From Pelargonium tetragonum (lineage: Eukaryota; Streptophyta; Magnoliopsida; Geraniales; Geraniaceae): DNA of 64,000 nt. Position 1 is the stretch's first letter. Each line of letters starts with the position of its first letter. The stretch is taken from contig JAYMTL010000017.1 in NCBI GenBank assembly GCA_036897445.1, positions 124,001 through 188,000 on the forward strand, written 5' to 3'. Positions 52,961 to 64,000 of this stretch are shown here, one piece after another. Both the position numbers and the translations under genes were made by a program. Under the pieces are notes generated by a model that was not told the DNA's origin, searched no databases, and saw only the letters and a program-made list of their open reading frames with translations.

Positions 52961-55900
52961 TAAGTTAAGGGGAATACTAATACAAACTAATAGAAAACTA
53001 TGACTACAGTAAAAGCCTCCACATCCTAATACTGGGGATTCAAATTCGATAAAAGAAACTCAATTTTGTGTGAAGCTAGCTGAGAAGTCTGAGAAATGAC
53101 TTAAAAAAGGTTAACTAGATAAACTTTAGTCTTCTTTTATTTATAACTAAATCATAATGAGAGCGCCCATCCACGGAGGCTTTTCAACATACTGATAATA
53201 AGATTCAATACTTGTATAAGGGCTTATATTGAAAGATTCCCTTTATCCAAAAAAAGCTGCTGAATTGAATACCCCGTTTAGTGCTTTACTTGCCCTAGGG
53301 GTATGGGGTTTATAGATAATTTAGGTGTTTACCCTTTGACTAAGTCTGTACTGAGCCGGGGCTAAGAAGCGGGTTATTCTTTCTATTTTAGATTCAAAAG
53401 GGTTCTTTCCTGACTCCGAATCGAGCAAGGACTAGCTCTAAAATGAAGCTTGAATTACTTACAAGGAGGTCTTGAGTAAGTTCACGAAACATAGATATTA
53501 CTCCTAGGAAAACACAGAAAAAGCTTGATTTTGTTTCTATAAGATGGGGGTACTGTCTCTAATTTGTTAAAAAGAAATAAGTCCGGTACAAATGAAATTT
53601 ATATAAATCCCAACAAAGATAAAAGCTTCGTCAAGAACTCTTTTTGGAAACTTTGCGTCAAGGCATTGCCTGACATAAGGCCTTTTTAATCACTGAGTAC
53701 ATCCCTAAAATGAAAGAGAATTCTTTATCTTGTATATGAATTCTTAGGAAATTTGAAGATGCAATAGCATTTCTCGCAGTATAATCTCTGCAGTTAGTTA
53801 TACCTTACTAGGAAACTCTAGTTTAAGAGCTCCCCTAGCTTTTTTTAGATGTTAAATTTTAGTGGTAGAATACCGGGCTTCCAGGGAATACCCCTTCGAA
53901 TGTTATAAAAAAAAGAGCCTTGAGAGAGTTAAAATAAAAACGGGTAAAGAAAGACTTAAGAATTTTGGGCTAAGATCTGAAGGCTCGTAAAAGATGGCTT
54001 TCTTTAAGTTAAAGTATCTAGGTTCAAGTTCCGTTATAAATCAAAACTCTTAAAAAACTTTGTTTTTACTAAACTAGGGTCCCCTTTAAAGAGCGCCTAA
54101 AAAAACTAGGGAAAAAAGGAATGAAAAACGACTGAGGTATCTTGTCTTATATCTTTCTATTGATTATGCCCCATATTTTTTTATTCAGCTTACTTTGGTG
54201 TGAACCCGAGTGTCAATAAAGGAGCTCCTTATTTTATATAGATATGGTATTCGAGGAATTGAACTAAAGGATATAGCTTTTGCTAAAAATATGAAAAGTA
54301 GATAACCAATTATATGCTCCGGTATATATTATAAAAAGAAGTTTCTGGATTCAAATTTGTTACAGCAACGTCAGGTTTCGAACCCTTAACCTACTCTTTA
54401 GTTGTAAAGTACTTTACTCGAGAAATGAAGCCGGGCCTTTCGTCTTAATCAAAGGATCCTCCTAAATTCCTGCATTTCCTATCTATTACGGTGAAAAGAA
54501 AAAGCGTACCTGCAATCTTTTAAAGTAGCAGGAAAATGTAACATAAAGTCAAATTAAAGAGCAATTCATATTTTTGGGGAGTCTTGGGCTTACCATAGGG
54601 ATAAGACCCTTGAAACGTATCTATAAAAAGAAGATAGCTCTTTTATTATATTTTACTTAGCGGTAGTCCCTTTTAGAGGAACTAATATCACTTTAAAAGT
54701 TAGAGGAGGTGGAGTCCCTCTGGAGTAGCTAGTTTTTTTAACTACTGTGTCATACTACTTATAATAAAATTGAGGGCGGTTGAGCCTTGTATGGACAATA
54801 TCTTACTCGGTTTTATTGAGCTTTTGAAAGTAGAGAGGAATTCCTTCTTAGAGTCTAAATATTTAAACCTAGGTCTTTCCTAACTATAACGGTGATATCT
54901 TATACGTACCAGCTTTACGTAACACTTAAATTCAGAGGAGGATTTTCTAAAGTGAAAGTTGTACTCCTTTCTTCAGTAATTTTTTATCCAAGAATACTCT
55001 GTGTGAACTTAAAATACGACTTAATACTTCATTTTTGATCTTTTTTTGGTACTATAACTAAGATTTTGGTAATAAAGACTTGAGAAAGAAATTCTTCAAA
55101 GATCCCATAATAAGGAGCCCCAAAAAGTTAGTTTTATTTGAACCTATAGACAAAAACTAAAATGTGTGCAAAATTTCTAGAAAGGCTTTTGAAAAAGGAA
55201 TATGGTATCTAGAGGGATTTTGATAAAAAGGAAACGGTAGGCCTTATCGTCTTATTTAACCAAAACCAAGCTTTTTTAGAATAGAACTCCTCTAGTCTAA
55301 ATTTAACATTAAGTGATCCGGTAGAAGATTTGTTACTAAATTAGGAACAGGTTCTAACCATAGGGTTTCTCTAGATATGTTTGTTTCGAGGAATCCTGCC
55401 ATAAAAAATTTTTGGTATTTATCTCTTGAAATTGTAACTCAGAATACTCCAAGTAAAGTAAAGTGGGATTTTATGTCCCAGGGGTTTGATTCTTTAACTC
55501 TAGCACTTTCTTTTTATTTAATGTAATGCCCGGGGAATTCTATCGAATGAATTATAAACTAACACTTCTACTGCAAAAAGCTGCTCAGCTTCCTTACTCT
55601 TTTTACAAACAGATATAAAGTAAACTTTTAGCTTCAAAGCATCCTTTGGGGGTATCCCAATTAAGTGAAAGGGACCCTAGTGTAAATTCTCCCTTAGCAG
55701 ATAAAGAAGCCGGGAACAGGCTATTAGTCAAACTTTTCTTGACTTTAATATAAGACTATAAGCTATTTACTTCAAACTCGATTTCAAGATCTTGTATATT
55801 AGGGAAACTCTGGGATACAGAATTATACTTACGAAAAAGCTCAAATAAAGGGAATCCTAAGAGGGCCTTTTTCATTTTTTTAAGTGGAGCTGGACAAATT

Positions 55901-56960
55901 TAAGAAAAAATTTTCATTTCTTACTACAGTGTGTAAACGAGCTTTCCAAGAGGACTGCTATCAACCTAAGTTAATGTGAAAGGAAAAATCTTTATTACCG
56001 GTTGGGCTGCCTATATCAAGGATACTGGAAATTTTCTCTATCCGCTTAGCAGATTCCTTTGTTTAATACTTCGCTTAACTAAAAACTAGGCAATACCTCA
56101 GCTCAGCCTTTGTTAGAAAGAATAGTACTCTAATTATGTTATTTATATTCAAAACGAAGATTTTCGGATGGCTTAAAAACTTTCGCCTTGATAAAGAGGG
56201 ACCCATCTATGAATTTTTGTATTATCTTACATTAGAGTGCTCATAAGCAAAAAACAACAATACAAAAAAGACAAGTTAAAGGAAGCTCCTATAAAGCTTA
56301 CTCTCGAGGGGTTCTTTTTAATTACTTACCTAAAAAAAGTTTTGCAAAGTTTTATTTATAAAAAACCTCAGGGTCCTATTTCATTTCACTTCGATCAGAT
56401 AGTGCTAAAAGTGAAGTAGTAAATTTAGATCCCCTTGACTTACTATTTCAAATTTTTTAGTGGAATTATTAAAGAAGTTTAGGTGCTCCCCCTTGTATTA
56501 ACAAGTTTGAGTCCAAGATTATAGAATGAAAGAAGAACTTTAGGGATATGCAGACTTAACAACAAGCTTTAGTTATTTTTTTGAATAAGAAATTAGAGCT
56601 CTTGTACAATAAAAGAATCTAAATCTATGAAAAATCTTGGGCGAAGGCGAACCTATATACAAGGGAATTTTCACACCTTGTACTTACAGAATTGTTTATC
56701 AAGTACTTGTTGCTACCAAAGAGAGAGGCAAAATTCAGGACAACTAAGGTTAAAATTTTGAGCAGTTGAGGTACCTACGTTCAAACAAAAAAAGCTTGGT
56801 ATAGTTTCTATTAAAAAAGCTTCTGCGAAAGTTAGATACACGGGTTATTAGCAGCTTGTTATGAGTTAAAGAAGAAAGTGGATTTTCCACCGAGACATCT
56901 TAAGAAGTAGAATTCTTACCAGATTGGGGAAGTGCAGTAGAAGAAACCTTGTAATAAACT

Positions 56961-56974
56961 AAAGGGGATCCCTT
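56961..56974. repeat. GC-core palindrome, identical to 61070-61083
   Basis: AAAGGGGATCCCTT is palindromic apart from one extra G. The same 14 bases occur at 61070-61083 in unrelated flanks. Confidence 0.6.
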
Positions 56975-59900
56975 GTGGAATCTTAATTATTTAAGGAATT
57001 TGGGGAATTTAAGTAAAAGATGTTCAATAAGACTTCGGTTAGTATTTTAAAGAGGGCTTATCTCAAATTATATTTAAAAAGGGTTCTCTTTTCATTTTAA
57101 CCAGAAGTTCGTACCGGGGTTATCCTATCGAAATTGATACTAAAAGTTGTTTTAGAAGCTTCTGTAATATACCACTAATGTTAGGTTATACCGGACAGTT
57201 CCTTGTTAAGAGGGATCCCTTAAAAGAAAAATCTTCAAAAGAATTTTTGGGATTTGATACTTTATTCACGCTTACTAGGGAGGGCTTAGAAAGATCTTAA
57301 GAAAATGAACTTTTGAAAAGAGCTTGGAATTGTCCTTGTAATAAAATAGAGTACTAAAACAAAGAAAGACAGGTGTTATCACAGTTACAGTAAGTTCTTT
57401 TTTCCAGCTGTATCTAAGGTTAGAATTGCACTTTATACAAATTTTCTCTCTATAGGGAAGAGAGTCCGCGCCCTAGCTAGTTGGATTCTTTTTCGTGTAA
57501 GTTCCACGGGGTTTATAAACTTTGGAATACTGCCTTTGGAATTTGAGTCCTACATCTGTAAGAGTCAAATCTTTTCAAGTTATGGGACTGGATAGTAAGG
57601 CCTAACTTTATTATAAAAAGCGTTTTGAATAGGTTTCTAGATTTTTTGTCCTGAGGTAAACTTCTACCTAATTACGATTTAAGAGCCGGGTTCGTTAAAA
57701 AATCCCTCTTTTAGTTTTAGAAAGCCCTTGCATGTCAACCAGCACAGTTCCTTTTAGTTTTTTATCAGGTAAAAATCCTTGTCAACTAAACCATTTGCAG
57801 TAAGGTGCGACAGCCCTGAAACTATTCAACTCTAGACTATAAATTAACCCGTACTCAGATAAAGTCAATTCTGGTTATAGAGAGTCTTCCCTGGGTTTTT
57901 TATAAGGATCCCCCTACTAAATCAAAGGGGTCAAAATAATCTTCCCTATTTCAATTATACCTTAAACAAGCACTATAAAAAGTTTTAGCTTTGTCTATAT
58001 TCCAGAAAAGCTAGATAAAGAGTTTGGACAAGAAGCTTATTCTCGTTTAAGGGGCTACTATAAAATTTGCATTCTATACGGATGGCGCTTATTTAGTTAG
58101 ATAGACTCTCTAAGACTTTTTTGTCAGTATAATCAATCCATATGGGGTCCCACTATATAACTTTTCCACCCAGCAAGCCGAAAATGAAAGATACAATTGT
58201 ATTGCAGATTATAGCCTTTAATTACAAAAAGCTCTAGGCTTTCGAAATACATCATAAATGAAAGCTTGTTGCATATGAAACTTGTATCAGAATTTAGGAT
58301 ATTTAAGGGAGTCTACCAAAGTGGGTTCCTGTAAAAGGGTCATAAAAAGAAAATCCACAATTTTATTAAACTCTGCAGTAGAAAAGAAAAAGCTTAGCTA
58401 TAGTGCGGGAAGCTTTCTAATTGTTCTCAATACAATAAAACTGGAGTCTTACTTTTTACAGAATGAAATTAATGTAATATAAAGATAAAGGTACTTCTAT
58501 TAAAAAAAGGGTCTTTTTGTTGCACTAAATCGCACTCTTGACAGGCAAAAATACAGGAAAATGACAATCAGTTTTCGTTCACTTTAATATAAAACCTAGG
58601 ATACACACACAAAGAGTTAGAAGCCTTCTTACTGAGGCTTGGGCTGGAACACCCGATATCTCAAGGATTCCCATATTCAGTAACAAAAAAAAAGAAAGTT
58701 TGCTCTTTATAATTTTGAGAAAGAAATGGATTCTCGCTATGTATGGTATGGTTAAGTTTTTTGTCACTTTTTAGAATCCTTTTTACAAAAACTACATTAT
58801 ATTTCAGAAGACTTAACTGGAATTTTCACAAGCTTTCTCTTAAGAGTTTTTCTATATTCTGGAAAAGACTCCGTATAGGGAATCTTGTATTAGGTTAACG
58901 TATTACCCGGGGTTCCAGATAGTAAAGGTTTTAGGTTATACAAAGAGCAAGACAACTATCGCGGAGGCTCGTAGGAAAGAGATTCTCCAGTTATTCTGAA
59001 CATAAAAATCAAAAGAATTTCGTACTTATCCTTAGAAAGGAATCCTTGATTATGAAGACTCATATCTGACTTTTTTAAAACTTGATAATTAGAAAAGATA
59101 CACTACAGCTACAGCACAAAATCCTCTTAAAAAGTACTAGGCTTTATAAGGATTGTAATTCTAGGAGAGACTTCTAGTCCTTTTTTGAGATCCCTTTATT
59201 AAATTAAAAAGAAGGTTTTCTTTACTTTATTTGTGATATCAAAGTTCTTTTATCTCATAGTTAGGTTTTTTAAGATAAAAGATTTTTGAGTTCTGCAAAT
59301 TAGAGTAGGGTTTTAAAAAGTTTGCCTGAAATTGCGATACAAGAAATTCTAGTTTTTGAGTCATAAGAAGTATGATAGTGTTTAGTGTTACCGAATTTGA
59401 AATTCCCTACTTTTTATGAGTCTTAGGCCTACGTTTGAAGTGATAGGTTTTATCCATTCAGAGCGTGGGGGTTCTAATTTTAGGAGTTCCTGGTAAAAAT
59501 TTTTAGAGTCAAAGTATCCAGATTCGAGTGCAGCTTTAGCCTCAGTGTTAGATTACCTAAATTTCTCTAAATAGGATTTCTCCGACGGAGTTCCAATAAA
59601 ATAACATTTTTAAAGGGAGCCTGCTTTCTCCTCAAGAGTTTTGAAAATCTGCGAGAGTCTTATATCTTATATAAAGATTTTGGGTTTTACTAGTTCTATA
59701 TTTTGAGTCTATTTTTAATGTCTAATACAAGGGAAGCTTGCTTGGAAGGAAGTTTTCCATATATTATGTCCTATTTTTCTCACAAAAAAAGGCTTTCCCT
59801 TGGAGAGGTTCCTTGTTGTTCAGATGTTGACTGCAGGACTCTTTATTAGCTACTAAAGTCTGCCCTGTTAAAAAAAGTAGCATGCCTTTTATAGCAAAAA

Positions 59901-61069
59901 CAATGAAACTTGACTCTTTTTTCCTTTTTTATTACCCAATACTAAAAAAAGTACTAAACTTACTAACTAGGCAAGGGGAGGAGAGTCCTAGATGGATTAA
60001 GAGCTACAAAATTGCAAAAGGAAGAGAATAACTTAGATAAAGGAATCGTCTAATGAGGTATAGAATGAAGAAAGTAGTAAGTTAGTCAGCGGTATCCTAA
60101 TCAGAAGTGTCTATTAGTTGCTATTTTTCATTCAAGAGTAAAACAGCAAGGAGAATTCACATAAAACCTGGGTTCAAATCAGTAAGTGTTACGCTTTTTT
60201 TATTAATGTATAAGGTCTAAGTTCCTTTATTATTTATTGTCAAAAGTCAAAGAATTTTTTCTACTTCAAACAAGTAAGGGGTCAATTTATATTAAGTTTT
60301 TGTAGAAAAAAAGAAAAGTTAAAACCCTTGTTAACCTTTCTCTTAGCAGTATATCAGGAGTGTCTATTAACAAGGACATTGTTTCAATCAAGCAAGAACC
60401 CGAATGCAAGGGTTTGTTAACGATCTCCAGGAAAAGGGAGATAACTTCTGTGAAAAAAGCCCAAAATTGGGGTCATTGAATACCTAATCAATAAGGGGTC
60501 CTAAAGTTAGGAATTTTGCAATATAACCCAATTTTGAAGAGAAGAGAAGCAAACAAGTTTAGTTCTACATTAAGCTAAGCTCTTACTGCAAACAAATCTT
60601 TAGGAACTGGAACCCGGGTCCCGTAAACTAAAGGAAAGGCACAAGCAAAGGGGATTTCTAGACTAAATATCTTTTTAGAAAATGAAGGACACTAGGTACT
60701 TTAGGAGTAAACCCCGAATACACTAGTATTAAATAAACCTGGAGTATAGTATATAAAAATTAGGATACAATTTGAAAGAGTTAGCTTGAAATTGCTACAT
60801 TCCCCCTCAGTTTGGTTAAAGAATAAAAAGGATCCGTCGCTTACTCCCTGGAATCCTATATTTGTCGAATGCAAAAAATTCCTATTTCAGAGCTTAAACC
60901 TTGGCAAAAAGAAAAGGGACTGCCCCTCATAGAGAACCAACTATACTTCGCCTATAAAATCTTAGAAAGTTCATTTAGTGAAAGTTATGTAAAACCTTAG
61001 CTTGAAATATGCCCCAAGAATATCCTCACCACAAAAGACGAAGACTAAACCCAGGTACCCTTGATACAA

Positions 61070-61083
61070 AAAGGGGATCCCTT
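61070..61083. repeat. GC-core palindrome, identical to 56961-56974
   Basis: Second exact copy of AAAGGGGATCCCTT, again in AT-rich DNA away from any gene. Confidence 0.6.
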
Positions 61084-61959
61084 ATAAATAAAATCTAAAA
61101 AGAGCTTGAATGTAGAAAAAATTGTAATAAGGTTTCTAACTAAAATTGCTTAAAAGCTCCATTGCATGTAAAAAAGAATCCACAACGCATAAGCTTTTTT
61201 TGATGGGCTCTATAAACCGGGGTGTTAGAATGCGGACTCATAAAAAAGGAAATGGTTGGGGCAGTCGGAGCAAGTAATCCTTCATTTTTCTAGTCTTTTT
61301 TTTACCTAAAAAAGAATTTGACAATTCTGGACGGGTCTTTTTTATTCTTGCATGTTGTATTTCGGCGTATTTAAAGAGCCCTCTATATTATTGGAATTTA
61401 GAGTACTACCTTTCGGGAATCCTAATATTTAGTAACGTACTTTTCTTTAGCCCCCTTGCTCTTATGAGGGAACGAAAGTAAAGGAAAGACTTGAAAAGTG
61501 CTTTTTGGATCCTGTACACAGATAAACCTTTTTTAGGGGTTTCTATTTTCTATAGTTTAGAGAATGCAAGGGGCTTTTTGGTCAGGGCTCCCTGTATAAT
61601 TACCAAATTCTTTTTTTGAAAGGTTTCCGAGTAGAGTTCGTAAGAAAGAAGTTGTTTAACAAAGCTAAGTACGTCCAGAGTTACAAAAGAAAAAGATGTC
61701 GTGCAATAAGCTAAACTTCTCCTTTGTAAAGAGCCCCAAGTTTCTAGTTCTCTTTCGGAGGAAACTCTGTTAAAAAAAATAGCGCTTAGTTGTATATATA
61801 GGGGTTTTAAGCGCGGTATATATAAAAAGCTGCGCGGGATTCCCGAAGAAGAAATTGAAACAAGTGTTATAAAAGGGGTTCCCTTTGTTAAGCCCGCTTT
61901 GGAGATTTACCAATTATAAGTGAAGTATCCCGCATTTATAGCAAAAGTAACATAACTCT

Positions 61960-63060
61960 GCTTCTTATTCATAACTCGTTATTGCTAGACCTATCTTCTT
62001 ATGAGCTAGAATACCTTCTAGCAGGATCCTACCATACCCTGAGGCAGACTCTTTATCTTATGCCCTAGACAGATTCTTCACTTCTATAACTTTCTTCATA
62101 ATATGACTCTAACCCTTACCCGTACTATGTGTCTTATGGAGCTTCGTGCCTGTCTTATAGCCTGGGCTTGTAGCTAGTATTCCCCGACTTTTTGTTCCCT
62201 TTACCTCTTTTGTATTCCTCTTATAGGTAGTTCTTGTTAGGAACTTCCGGGAGTAAGTAGTTTATTTAGGGTCTTAAGTGTCTATTTCGTTGTATATCTT
62301 TAAGACTTATACCTTATATTCTATAGTAGTAGTAAGATTTTTAAGGTGTATTCATTAATTCCTCCTTGTACTATGTTCTTATTAAGGGGACTTGGGAGTC
62401 AATGTCACGCTTATGAAGGGAGGGAATCACAGGAAGTATACAGGATGTTTCACCTTATACACTGCTACACCATAAACTTCTGAAAAGTACCTCTTTTCTT
62501 AATCTGACTCATAACTCTTAGTATTAGAACTTGCTTTTTTATTACCTGACCTCTTTATTACTTTACTTTGTATCTTTGCCGTTTTCATCTGATTCTAAAA
62601 AAGGGTAGACTCTTATAATCTGCAAAACCCACTCTAGCTAGGATCTTCCCTATTGAGAATACAAAAAATCTTTAGTAGTATAGTTAGATTATCATATATT
62701 CTAGTGGGATATCCTTTCTAGTTAGTTAAGGGGGATAGATAAAGGTAGATTGTCTTATCTTATCTTTCCCGTTAGTCAAAATTTAGATAGAGTCTGAGCT
62801 ATTAAGATTGAGTCCTCTTGCCCTCTGTAGTTATTAACACGGGATGCTTTTCACTTAGAAATCTTACCGACTTTTTTGACTTAATGCCTTAGTCTTAACC
62901 TTCAAAAAGACCTCTAGACTCCTCAGAGCTGTCCTTGTCAGACTCTGTTTCTTAGCGGGCTTATTCTCAGGAGCTAGACTCTTACGAATCTTCTTAAGGA
63001 AGAGAATAACCTTTCTTAGTCTTCTTGTTGTTTGTTAGGAGATCAATCCCTTTTTATTTG
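61960..63060. other. T-rich stretch, possible second repeat type
   Basis: Texture is like 52380-52960: many CTTAT, CTATAG and TAGTAG words and no good frame. The segment 62127-62180 shares ordered words with 52735-52770. It is not recognisable as any gene. Confidence 0.35.
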
Positions 63061-63300
63061 AATTCTCTTATAGATACAGCACTTTCTAGGGTTTCAAAAA
63101 GGCAGGATCTCCTATATGTAAAAATGTATAAATCAAAATACCTCCCAAATAGAGAATCAATGACGCGTCTTTTCAATCAAACTAAGAAAGAAAAAATCGC
63201 TTAAGTAGAATCAATTGAATATCTTCTCTTATCTTACGAATCTAGTACATATCTTTGTATGAACGGTAAATAAAGAATTGAAAAGAACCCCCTTCCTTGC
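63060..63300. other. short AT-rich spacer, nothing recognised
   Basis: I see no gene or structure between the T-rich stretch and the final G-rich block. Confidence 0.5.
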
Positions 63301-64000
63301 TGTCTGAGTTCCTATTTTCAACCGGTTAGAGCACCCCTAAAAGTAGAGTGTGTCCGTTGGTTCAAATGTGAGTCCTATTCTTATCTTATTGTTTTCATGA
63401 CTTGAGTAGCATAGGAACATAAAGAAGTAATAGAAGTAGGCACAGAAGAGCAGGAGCAGCAGGGAAGCTTTTTTATAGTAAGAGATATAGAGCAAGCACA
63501 AGTAGAAGTAGATTAGAATATAAAGCGATATTGAATAGCCAGTAAGATAGAAAATCATCCTCGTTCTTTTATTAGTAAGGGAAGTCCCTTATATAGGATC
63601 TTCTTATTAAAGTCAGCAAAGCAATTCAAATTTATACAATAAAATTTGTGCAAAAATGTTCGAATGGGGAAGACACCTAAAGGGCAGCCAGCGGATAAAA
63701 GCCAGTATAGATAGAGATAAACGCACTGTTTGCTTTCTTGCCTAACCCGTTTTATTAGCTTTAGAAAGTCTTTTCGTAAGTAGTTGCTCTGAAAGAAAGT
63801 CTGTTCCTTTGTTTCAATTAGTAAAGCAGATAAACTAAATCTAAAGTGGGAGTGCTAGAACTAGAAAGGGTTGGTTTCTTCTTGACTCGTTCTAGTGTAA
63901 GGTAAGGAGTGGATAGAGTTTTCCGGTGTTGTCGGTTTTCTAAAACTCAGTTGTTATAGAGCAGGAATTGTTATAGGAAAGGTGTTGTCAATAAGCAAAG
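63300..64000 (+). repeat. G-rich block running off the window; repeat copy
   Basis: 63741-63783 matches 19899-19943, and 63808-63852 matches 23538-23581 (TTTGTTTCAATTA, then AGC.GATAA and CTAAAGTGG). The block is cut by the window edge. A decayed tRNA-like segment lies near its start (63308-63380). Confidence 0.55.

Larger units (their letters stand above)
52960..61960. other. AT-rich intergenic stretch, no gene seen
   Basis: Nine kilobases with frames no longer than 66 codons. It contains a repeat marker at 59354-59372, a G/T-leaning part at about 59240-59900, a GC-core palindrome at 57211-57220, and two identical copies of AAAGGGGATCCCTT at 56961 and 61070. Confidence 0.65.

Noticed and set aside
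54363-54440. Minus-strand tRNA-like segment with GGGTTCGAAACC
   Set aside because: The T arm needs an 8-base loop, the anticodon stem does not pair, and no acceptor stem is found.
1-64000. Group II intron cores, rRNA signature sequences, CRISPR repeats, transposases and reverse transcriptases
   Set aside because: I looked for domain V-like hairpins, conserved rRNA stretches, regularly spaced exact repeats and conserved protein motifs, and saw none.

Overview
The window reads as gene-poor organelle-type DNA from the green lineage. G+C is about one third overall; by-eye counts of sampled 60-base lines run from about 28 to 55 percent. The only gene I can defend is trnH-GUG at 48208-48280 on the minus strand. 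It is of the cyanobacterial/plastid type, with G-1 opposite C73, a GTG anticodon and no encoded CCA. I found no rRNA, photosynthesis, respiratory, ribosomal-protein or polymerase gene, and no intron core, transposase, reverse transcriptase or CRISPR array. The tRNA differs from the land-plant plastid form at several sites, including a paired change in the anticodon stem. My best guess is therefore a greatly enlarged algal plastid genome, for example an ulvophyte such as a dasycladalean. A plant or algal mitochondrial genome holding a plastid-type tRNA, or nuclear DNA, cannot be excluded.

Two textures alternate. The first is an AT-rich background without strand preference, dotted with short GC-core palindromes of the type AAGGGnnCCCTT. 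It fills roughly 1-5930, 7440-17090, 17690-18540, 21060-21860, 25890-27220, 28110-30580, 32120-36480, 37040-40360, 41760-45190, 46290-52380 and 52960-61960. The second is a set of blocks that are G-rich and C-poor on the plus strand: about 5930-7440, 17090-17690, 18540-21060, 21860-25360, 27220-28110, 30580-32120, 36480-37040, 40360-41760, 45190-46290 and 63300-64000. Several of these blocks share diverged but collinear sequence, always in the same orientation, so they look like old copies of one unidentified repeat. Two T-rich stretches (52380-52960 and 61960-63060) may form a second group.

Open reading frames are short and mostly lie where strand bias removes stop codons, so I treat nearly all as chance. 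One frame of 176 codons (25360-25890) is longer than expected by chance and is listed with low confidence. No operon or pathway can be described: the content is one tRNA gene within about 64 kb of repeat-derived or unrecognised DNA.
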